From Paludibacterium paludis (GTDB taxonomy: Bacteria; Pseudomonadota; Gammaproteobacteria; Burkholderiales; Chromobacteriaceae): a stretch of 64,000 nt of DNA. The stretch is from contig NZ_CP069161.1 of NCBI RefSeq assembly GCF_018802605.1, forward strand, positions 124,001 through 188,000. The letters are read 5' to 3'. Position numbers and translations under genes: made by a program. Shown here piece after piece: positions 57,364-64,000 of the stretch. How positions within the stretch are numbered: position 1 is the stretch's first letter; the number at the start of each line of letters is the position of its first letter. The notes below the pieces were generated by a model that was not told where the DNA came from, did not search any database, and saw only the letters and a list, made by a program, of their open reading frames with translations.

Positions 57364-57910
57364 CGACGCGGTGCCCGAGAAGGCCTTCCAAGAGGTACAG
57401 GCCTTCTTCCCAGCGGGTATGGCCGGAGGCGGCGTTGATGTGGCCGGCGCACGGCAGCCAGACGAGTTCCGCATCCCAGTCCGAGGCGAGCGCCGCCGCG
57501 CGCTCTGCCGGGCAATACGGATCGTCGGTGCTGGCCACCACCAGAGAAGGAAAAGGCAGCGGCTCGCGCGGCAGAGGGGCGAAGCCGGTGATTTGCGGCG
57601 GCGCATCGGCGCGTTCCACATCCGCCGGCGCGACAAGCAGCGCCGCGCGGATCCGTTCGGGCCGATGCCTGGCATAGTGCGCGACGGTGATGGCGCCGAG
57701 ACTGTGGGCGATCACCACCGCGGGGCTTCCCGCCTTGTCGAGGGCGTTATCCAGGCCGGCGAGCCAGTCGGGCAGCGATGGCCTGTGCCAGTCGGCGTTG
57801 CCGACCCGGATGGCGGGCAGGCGCGCTTGCCAGTGACTCTGCCAGTGATCGGGCGGCGAATCGTTCCAGCCTGGCTGGATAATATAGGGCAGGGTGGTGT
57901 GATGGGGCAT
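57329..57910 (-). CDS. RBBP9/YdeN family alpha/beta hydrolase
   Basis: 193 residues. [16 protein letters not shown] at the N-terminus and nucleophile elbow [15 protein letters not shown] (GxSxG-like HSLG), then [13 protein letters not shown] and [15 protein letters not shown] carry the Asp and His of the triad. Serine hydrolase, substrate unknown. It reads into the end of hutH with 35 shared bases. Confidence 0.9.
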   Translation of the reverse strand: MPHHTTLPYIIQPGWNDSPPDHWQSHWQARLPAIRVGNADWHRPSLPDWLAGLDNALDKAGSPAVVIAHSLGAITVAHYARHRPERIRAALLVAPADVERADAPPQITGFAPLPREPLPFPSLVVASTDDPYCPAERAAALASDWDAELVWLPCAGHINAASGHTRWEEGLYLLEGLLGHRVVTRERATSRVP

Positions 57911-57986
57911 GGCCGGTCTCGGTTGAGGTGACGGTTCAGGCTAGCATGCAGGATGGATGAAAAAAAAGAATATGGGGATTTAACTC

Positions 57987-58068
57987 AATAACCACTGGTT
58001 ATTTTGAGGGAAACCCCGACGGTAGCGCGGCCCGAGGCGCGGGTGTACAGTATCGGCCTGTACCGATA
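57987..58068. promoter_or_regulatory. Palindromes upstream of the M24 peptidase gene
   Basis: AATAACC-ACT-GGTTATT at 57987-58003 and two interleaved repeats at 58045-58068 (GTACAG/CTGTAC and TATCGG/CCGATA) fill the 205-base gap before the peptidase gene. They look like operator sites for an unknown regulator. No gene lies in this gap. Confidence 0.4.
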
Positions 58069-58115
58069 ATGAGGCCATCAAAGCATGGCCCACCGTTTAC
58101 AAAGGTTTCCCCCCG

Positions 58116-59501
58116 ATGTTTTCTGCCGATATCTACCAAACGCGCCGCGCCGGCCTGCTTGCCGGCGAGGCCAAGGGTCTTCTGCTGTTTCCGGGCAATC
58201 CCGAAGCGCCGATGAACTACCTGCACAATACCTACCCCTTCGTCCAGGATTCGTCCTTCCGCTATTTCTTCGGGCTCAATGAACCGAATCTGGCCGGTGT
58301 CATCGATACCGCCAGCGGAGAAGCGACCCTGTTCGGCGATGATCCGGGCGTGGACGATATCGTCTGGACCGGCGAACTGCCGACGCTCGCCGAACGCGCG
58401 GCGCGCTCGGGCGTGACGAAGGCGCGACCCTACGCCGATCTGGCGACGGTGGTGCAGGACGCGGTGCGCGCCGGCATCCCGGTTCATTATCTGGCCCCGT
58501 ACCGCGCCGAAACGGTGCTGGAACTGGCGCGTCTGTTCGGGACCACGGCCATGTCGGTCAAGGCGGGATTCTCGCCGGCGCTGACGCGCCGCGTGGTGGC
58601 GCTGCGCGAAATCAAGGGCGAGGAAGAAATCGCCGAGATGGAGCGCGCGCTGTCGGTGACCCGCCAGATGCATATCGCCGCGATGAAGGCGGCGCGCCCC
58701 GGTGCGATGGAGCACGAAGTGGTCGGCGAGATGGAAGGCATCATGCGCCGCCGCGACTGGCAACTGGCCTACCCGTCGATTTTTTCACGGCGCGGGGAAG
58801 TGCTGCACAATCACCTGCATGACCAGCGGCTGGAAGCGGGCGATCTGGTCGTCAATGACACCGGCGCCAGCGCGGACTCCGGTTACGCGAGCGACATCAC
58901 CCGGACCATCCCGGTCGGCGGCCGTTTCTCCGAACGGCAAAAGGCGCTCTACCAGATCGTGCTGGACATGCAGCTTGCCGCCATCGACGCGATCCGCCCC
59001 GGCGCGCGCTACCTTGACGTGCACAAGCTGGCCGCGCGCGTGATGGCCGAGGGTATGAAGGCGCTGGGCTTCTTCAAGGGCGATGTCGACGCGATCGTCG
59101 AATCGGGTGCTTACGCCATCGCGTTCCCGCACGGGCTGGGGCACCAGATCGGCCTCGATGTGCACGACATGGAAGCGTTGGGCGAGGATCTGGTCGGCTA
59201 CGACGATACCGCCGAGCGCAGCAAACTCTTCGGCATGGGCTACCTGCGCCTGGGCAAGACGCTCAAGGCCGGCATGGTATTGACGGTGGAGCCCGGTGTG
59301 TATTTCATCCCGGCGCTGATCGACGCCTGGCGCAAGGAAGGCCGCCACGCCGACATGATCGATTACGACGTATTCGCTTCGTATCGTGATTTCGGCGGCA
59401 TCCGCATCGAAGACAACGTGCTGGTGACGGACTCCGGCAGCCGGGTGCTGGGCGAACCGATTCCGAAAACGATCCGCGATGTCGAAGCCACGATGGCGTA
59501 A
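58116..59501 (+). CDS. Xaa-Pro aminopeptidase family (M24B) protein
   Basis: 461 residues. An N-terminal creatinase-like domain (FPGNPEAPMNYLHNTYPFVQ; DSSFRYFFGLNEP) and a pita-bread catalytic domain with all five metal ligands: VNDTGASADSGYASDITRT, FPHGLGHQIGLDVHD, LTVEPGVYF and GGIRIEDNV. It removes N-terminal residues before proline, as PepP does. Single gene with a strong terminator. Confidence 0.93.
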   Translation: MFSADIYQTRRAGLLAGEAKGLLLFPGNPEAPMNYLHNTYPFVQDSSFRYFFGLNEPNLAGVIDTASGEATLFGDDPGVDDIVWTGELPTLAERAARSGVTKARPYADLATVVQDAVRAGIPVHYLAPYRAETVLELARLFGTTAMSVKAGFSPALTRRVVALREIKGEEEIAEMERALSVTRQMHIAAMKAARPGAMEHEVVGEMEGIMRRRDWQLAYPSIFSRRGEVLHNHLHDQRLEAGDLVVNDTGASADSGYASDITRTIPVGGRFSERQKALYQIVLDMQLAAIDAIRPGARYLDVHKLAARVMAEGMKALGFFKGDVDAIVESGAYAIAFPHGLGHQIGLDVHDMEALGEDLVGYDDTAERSKLFGMGYLRLGKTLKAGMVLTVEPGVYFIPALIDAWRKEGRHADMIDYDVFASYRDFGGIRIEDNVLVTDSGSRVLGEPIPKTIRDVEATMA

Positions 59502-59520
59502 TTGACCCGCGCCCCGATGA

Positions 59521-59551
59521 AAAACGCCGGATATGTTCCGGCGTTTTCGTT
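59521..59551 (+). terminator. Terminator after the M24 peptidase gene
   Basis: AAAACGCCGGA and TCCGGCGTTTT form a perfect 11-pair stem with loop TATGT and a T-rich tail. Confidence 0.9.
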
Positions 59552-59686
59552 TACGGCCAAGGGCCGTGCCTTTCCCGCTCTCCTCATTTTTCCCCGCTTT
59601 TCCCGTTGCGCTGATCGTTTTTTGCAAGTCCCGACCCGGCGCCAAATTTAACATCCAACAAATTGTTATGTAAGGAAAAATGTAGA

Positions 59687-62600
59687 ATGGCCATAGCGGT
59701 AGAGTCAGGTCGCCTCCCGGTGTTCGTCAAAATCAGACGCTTTCTTGGACAGTTGTACGACAGGCTGCGGCGCGCCCTCATTGGCGTGTCGAACCGCGGC
59801 GGTACGGTTCCGGCCGAGCCGGCGCGGCAATCCGTCAGTCTTCGTGTGCCAAGCCAGCTTGCCGGGGTGGCCGGGGGCGCCTCCCTTCGTGATTCGGCAA
59901 GCGGCCGCTCCGCCGGTTCTCCCGCACCCGTTGCCGGGCAGAGCGCCGGGGAACGGATCGCTTCGCTCAAGGCGGTGCTTGCGCGCCTGGAGGCCATGGG
60001 ACAGCGGGGCGAGCCGCATGGCGGTCTGACGCTCGCGGCGGTCAGGGCGGGTATGGACGATCCCGGGCAACTGGACGGCTACCGGAAGGCCGCCGACCAG
60101 GCGTATGGCGATGAGTCGTGTCTGCCGCAAGCATTGAAAGACGGGCTGACCGATTCGTATTTTGCCGAAAAGGCCCGACTCAATGCGGATTACTTCATGG
60201 CGCTGCGGGCTGTGCTCGAGCTTTTCGCCGAGCAAACCGCGGATGAGGCGCTGCGTGCTGAAATCGGGCGGCTTGGCACGCTGGGCGCAGGCCCGGGCTT
60301 GCCATTGTCCGGCTTTTCGGCGCCGTTTCCTCTTCTGAGCCAGTGGCTCGGCGCCTTTTCCAACCCTGATAAACAGTTCGTGCTGGAGATCTGGCTAAGT
60401 TACCTCTCCGGTTCTTCCACGCCACCCTGTCCCCTGAGCGAGATACTGGATTGGGAGGCGTTGCAGGCGGTCTGGACGGCCCCGGTACCGCCTGCCGCGG
60501 CCGACGCGCCAACACGGATCCCGACCGGCGACCCGCGCGTCGATGCGGTGCGGTCCGCTGTGGATCTGCTTGATCTGCAGCATGGCAGGGGGCGGTATTT
60601 TCACGGACGCCTTGGCGCGAAGTTGTTGAAACAGGTGGCCGACAGACGGGATCCTTGTGTTCTCTTCATGGTTGGCGACCGCAAGACAGACGTCGAACCT
60701 TCCCTCTATTACCGCAAAGTGTTTGCCGTTAACAACCCTTATGACCGGCTGAAATGCAAACAGGCGGACACCGCGGCGATGCTCGTGTCCCTGATGCAGT
60801 GGAGCACGTCCATCGGTCGGGACCGACGTCTGGCCCACGCGCTGGCTTATTTGCGGGAGTGCCCGGCGCCTCGCGACATTTTCGATAATGATCTGGACAT
60901 CGCGAAGCTGGTTCAGGCATGGATCGACCGCCATGTGAAGCCGGCGCACCGGCAAGCGGTGTTGGACTGGCTAAGATATCCTGGCTGCTGTTCCGGCTAT
61001 TGTCCGGCGCTGTCCGAGGCCATCGACTGGGATGCGCTGGCCGGGCAGTGCGAACCCGAACCTCCCGCCGCCATGCCGGGACATGCCGAGGGTGATCCGC
61101 TGCGCGATGCGCCGAATCACTGGGAGGGGCTGTGCCGCGCCTTGGCCGATAGGCACATCCGTCATGCGTTTCATGGCGCGATCAGTCCGACGACCCTGAT
61201 GTCGGGCACTGGCTCCACCGGCTTCGAACCGCCGGGCAACGGGCAGGCTACCCGCCCAGAACCCGTGGTGTCGCCTTACTACCCGGAAAGCGTGCTATCC
61301 CCGAACCTGAACTGCCGGTATTCGCCACCACTGAATGACCTGAAGCTCATCCGGGCCGATCAGTACGCCATGCTGCTCAGTCTGATCCATCTGACCTGGG
61401 CGCTGGGCGGGGATCGGTCGCTCGACGCAGTCCTGTCGTCGCCGTCCATGGCGCAGAAGGCAGTGCTGGATGGCGGTGCGCCCGAATCGCTCCCGGTCAG
61501 ACAATGGGTGGATCGTTTCGTCAAGGAGCCGTACCGGCAGGATGCCAGTGCGCTGCTGACCGGCAGCCGTTATTCCCCAAGACCACTGACGGTTTCTCTA
61601 TCGCTGGCGGACATGATCGACTGGAACCTGTTGCGCTCTGAGTGGACGACGTCTCTGGACAAGCCGGACAAGCGCGCTGGCGATACGGTTTCGCACGAGC
61701 AGGCGCGGGTCGCCCTCTTCGTGGATGCGCCGGCTTGGAGCGCGTCGCAGGGTGAGGTTTACGCGTATCTCTTCCCCGGGGTCGCCGGCCGGCAAACCGC
61801 GTGGTTCCACCTCGCACAACGGCAGTCGGGTGTGCGGGCGCTGCTGTTCCGGCAGGAAATCGCCGCCGCAGTCCGGCGTGACGATCCTGTGCGTCTGAAA
61901 GCATGTCTGCTTGGCATGCTGCCCGACACGCCGGCGACGCTGGGACTGGATATCGCCGGCCTGATCCGCATGGCGCAACGGCATGCCGATGCCCGGCTGG
62001 CTGACTACCTTGAGCACTATCCGCATGTGAGCGAGGGTGACGTGGAGCTCAATCTCAATGGCAAGGCCGAGTTCCATGATGGAAAAACAACCAAAATGGA
62101 TTCGGCCAAGATCGTCTGCCGTCACTTGGCCGCTTATTTCGCCGAACTCGGCGGCAAGCCGGCGTTGAAGGATTTTCAGACGACCCGGAGTATTTCCGCG
62201 GCGATCGGCCATGATTGGGAGCGGCGGCATCTGCGCATGACCGAGAACAACCCGAAAGCCTACTATTTCCGCAACGACCGGCTCGGCGATCTGGTGCGCA
62301 CGATGGTGAAACAGATGAGCGCCGAGGGAAAAACCCAAAAGCGCCTGATCATTCATTCGAGCAATCATGCGATGGCGCTGGTGATACAGAGGCACGCCGA
62401 AGGTTACGAGCTGGCCTTTTACGACCCGAACCGGACGGCGGTCTGCCTTGAAATGAAATTCGCCGACCCGGCGACGGTTCAACTGGACATCGGCGATCTG
62501 GTATCCATTCCGCACCACAACCTTTACTACGCCTACCATCTGGTCGGGATCACCGGTTATGAAAGCCTGGCCTACGATGTGGATTCGGCGGTGCTGGACG

Positions 62601-62947
62601 GCGACTGCGAGGGCAAGCGCGAATTGATCCTCTGTCATGAACGGCCGGCGGAGCTTGCCGATAGCGATTGGGTGACCCGTTTGCTGGTGCTGGACGCCTT
62701 CCGGCGCGTTGATGAGCAAGCGCTGCTGAAGTTGTCCATCGACTGGAAATCTGTCCAACGGAATATCAAGAAGCTTGTCCAGCAGGATCACGATTCGCTG
62801 GATTTACGCAATCTGATGGTGGCGTTGACGCATATTCCATCATCCATTGCCGTGCAGCTTCGCTGGAGCAAAATGGGTGGCGGGTTGCTTAAACAGGTGA
62901 TGAGGCAGTACGGGATACCGGTCCATCTGCTGAAATTCCAGGAGTGA
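59687..62947 (+). CDS. ShET2/EspL-like cysteine-protease effector, three-repeat type
   Basis: 1086 residues; no signal peptide. Three tandem units of about 195 residues end in LSEILDWEALQAVW (W256), LSEAIDWDALAG (W448) and LADMIDWNLLRSEW (W646). The C-terminal domain has AKIVCRHLAAYFAELGG (Cys811), IHSSNHAMALVIQRH (His894) and ELAFYDPNRT (Asp913). HAMA...FYDPN and the 83/19-residue spacing resemble the Cys-His-Asp triad of ShET2/OspD3/EspL type III effectors. An AAGGA site precedes the start. Upstream is AT-rich. A paralogue follows. Confidence 0.7.
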   Translation: MAIAVESGRLPVFVKIRRFLGQLYDRLRRALIGVSNRGGTVPAEPARQSVSLRVPSQLAGVAGGASLRDSASGRSAGSPAPVAGQSAGERIASLKAVLARLEAMGQRGEPHGGLTLAAVRAGMDDPGQLDGYRKAADQAYGDESCLPQALKDGLTDSYFAEKARLNADYFMALRAVLELFAEQTADEALRAEIGRLGTLGAGPGLPLSGFSAPFPLLSQWLGAFSNPDKQFVLEIWLSYLSGSSTPPCPLSEILDWEALQAVWTAPVPPAAADAPTRIPTGDPRVDAVRSAVDLLDLQHGRGRYFHGRLGAKLLKQVADRRDPCVLFMVGDRKTDVEPSLYYRKVFAVNNPYDRLKCKQADTAAMLVSLMQWSTSIGRDRRLAHALAYLRECPAPRDIFDNDLDIAKLVQAWIDRHVKPAHRQAVLDWLRYPGCCSGYCPALSEAIDWDALAGQCEPEPPAAMPGHAEGDPLRDAPNHWEGLCRALADRHIRHAFHGAISPTTLMSGTGSTGFEPPGNGQATRPEPVVSPYYPESVLSPNLNCRYSPPLNDLKLIRADQYAMLLSLIHLTWALGGDRSLDAVLSSPSMAQKAVLDGGAPESLPVRQWVDRFVKEPYRQDASALLTGSRYSPRPLTVSLSLADMIDWNLLRSEWTTSLDKPDKRAGDTVSHEQARVALFVDAPAWSASQGEVYAYLFPGVAGRQTAWFHLAQRQSGVRALLFRQEIAAAVRRDDPVRLKACLLGMLPDTPATLGLDIAGLIRMAQRHADARLADYLEHYPHVSEGDVELNLNGKAEFHDGKTTKMDSAKIVCRHLAAYFAELGGKPALKDFQTTRSISAAIGHDWERRHLRMTENNPKAYYFRNDRLGDLVRTMVKQMSAEGKTQKRLIIHSSNHAMALVIQRHAEGYELAFYDPNRTAVCLEMKFADPATVQLDIGDLVSIPHHNLYYAYHLVGITGYESLAYDVDSAVLDGDCEGKRELILCHERPAELADSDWVTRLLVLDAFRRVDEQALLKLSIDWKSVQRNIKKLVQQDHDSLDLRNLMVALTHIPSSIAVQLRWSKMGGGLLKQVMRQYGIPVHLLKFQE

Positions 62948-62997
62948 TGCCGGGCCGCCTCGTGATGTTCACGTGGAACAGCGCGGGCTTTTTCCCC

Positions 62998-63030
62998 AAC
63001 GCCGGAACCGTTCCGGCGTTTTGCTTTTTC
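62998..63030 (+). terminator. Terminator after the first effector-like gene
   Basis: AACGCCGGAA and TTCCGGCGTT pair perfectly around CCG, followed by TTGCTTTTTC. The two effector-like genes are therefore separate transcripts. Confidence 0.9.
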
Positions 63031-63117
63031 CGGGGGAAATAAGCGGTTTTTACAAGAGAGTGTCCAGCTTAACAATTACCATGATTTTATGTTTATTTTT
63101 GCAACAAACAATATCAC

Positions 63118-64000
63118 ATGGTCTCCTGCGTACACGCCCCGGTATCCGGCGGTTTCTTCGTCGCCATCAAGCGGTTTTTCGGCAAACTTCTTCACAAATT
63201 CTTGACGGCGCTGAGCTGCGTGCGCACGGCCAATGACGTGACCTTGTCGACAGGTGGGCGGTTCAACCCGGTAGCGTTGCCCACCGGCATGGCGACCGTC
63301 GTGACCGGAGCCAGACCGGCGTCTCAGACGAGCCGCGCACCGGTCCCGGGCGAGGGAACAGTGCTTGATACTCCCTTGATCACCGACGGGGAAAAGGCCG
63401 AACCGGGAACGGTCGCCAGCGCTTCTGCCGGCTTGCACGAATCCCGGCCCAATTGCCGTGTGATACCGATCACATTGACCGGCCAACCATACCAGCCGGA
63501 AGGTAATGCTGATGTCATGGCGCCGGTCTCGATGCCCTCATCCGTTCCGTCGCGCCCTCTCGCACCGGCAACACCGGCACCGGCGCCAACGGCAGCACCG
63601 GTTCCAATCGATGCATCCGACCTTGTCGTACCCGCCGCGCCGGTTGCGCGAACGGTCTTTCGGCTGGACGACGCGCCCAGGCAGTGGAAAGCGCTGTTCG
63701 GGCAGTTCGACGCATGGCAAAAAGCCGGCGCCCAACACCGCCATGGCGGCATTTCCGCTCTGGCGCTGCTGGATGGCTTGCAAGGATTCGGTACGTTCAT
63801 GGGCCACAGCCGCGGGCCGGCGTCGGAAAAAGAGGTCACGCTCTTCCGCCCCCCGTATGCCTTGGGACTGTTTACCGAACGCGCGCCTGACCAGATCGAT
63901 ATGATCCTGAGTCTTCTCCAGTTGGTGGGAGCGCTGAAGGGAGAACCAAGATTGCTCGACGCGTATACGGTGAGTATGAAATGTTGCGGGACCGGCGGCC
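63118..64000 (+). CDS. Second effector-like paralogue, partial
   Basis: The frame is open for 294 codons to the right edge with no stop. The start at 63118 (MVSCVHAPVSGGFFVAIKRF) has an N-terminus like its neighbour: FVxIxRFxGxL is shared. A Pro/Ala-rich linker follows (about 125-185), then a segment (LFTERAPDQIDMILSLLQLV) that matches the repeat unit of the first protein. The catalytic part, if any, lies beyond the window. No strong ribosome site is seen; the upstream 80 bases are very AT-rich. Confidence 0.65.
   Translation, partial: MVSCVHAPVSGGFFVAIKRFFGKLLHKFLTALSCVRTANDVTLSTGGRFNPVALPTGMATVVTGARPASQTSRAPVPGEGTVLDTPLITDGEKAEPGTVASASAGLHESRPNCRVIPITLTGQPYQPEGNADVMAPVSMPSSVPSRPLAPATPAPAPTAAPVPIDASDLVVPAAPVARTVFRLDDAPRQWKALFGQFDAWQKAGAQHRHGGISALALLDGLQGFGTFMGHSRGPASEKEVTLFRPPYALGLFTERAPDQIDMILSLLQLVGALKGEPRLLDAYTVSMKCCGTGG

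Noticed and set aside
62965..62980. ATGTTCACGTGGAACA as a sixth parS site
   Set aside because: Only the right half matches the consensus; the left half would need a one-base insertion. It may be weak, but it is not counted.

Overview
The window is GC-rich, densely coded bacterial chromosome. Gene content (gltIJKL, pilTU, waaA/waaC, separate pyrB and pyrI, hut operon, rsmA, cyaY-lptM) and protein style suggest a betaproteobacterium, most likely a Chromobacterium-like member of the Neisseriales. That placement is inference; there is no rRNA or tRNA gene here to settle it. There is no prophage, complete insertion sequence or CRISPR array.

Left part (1-22.2 kb): proC (partial) and yggS; the twitching motors pilT-pilU; a glutamate/aspartate ABC importer gltI-J-K-L plus a second lone amino-acid ABC ATPase; rsmA; cyaY-yqaA; lptM-GNAT-aminotransferase; an unknown 144-residue protein; a frameshifted rpn nuclease gene; hemL, a CYTH protein and hemJ; rubredoxin and an M48 lipoprotein; thiD-thiE; a low-GC island with a probable secreted toxin/immunity pair; then waaA and waaC.

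Centre (22,238-22,743): an AT-rich, 506-base gene-free stretch with a dense set of DnaA boxes. Five parS (ParB) sites lie at 3.2, 14.8, 29.4, 41.6 and 50.6 kb, and four of them are placed almost mirror-symmetrically about this stretch. Strand bias of G over C and gene direction also switch across it. Together these mark it as the probable chromosomal replication origin, lying between two LPS-core gene groups and not beside dnaA.

Right part (22.7-64 kb): WaaE-like glycosyltransferase and nucleotide-sugar epimerase; ycaQ; a small lipoprotein; a CorC-type protein; ung; rhodanese and pcm; thiC under a TPP riboswitch; gst, a MazG-like hydrolase, an HD-GYP protein and a chemoreceptor; pyrBI behind a leader-peptide attenuator; a secreted protein with two degenerate astacin domains; two small genes, one with a class II FNR-type promoter; a giant indolepyruvate oxidoreductase; rarD; MFS/LysR pair; an IMPase-like phosphatase; rsmE; a mutarotase; hutC-I-G-U-H; an M24 peptidase; and, at the right edge, two tandem paralogous proteins resembling type III effectors of the ShET2/EspL cysteine-protease group.
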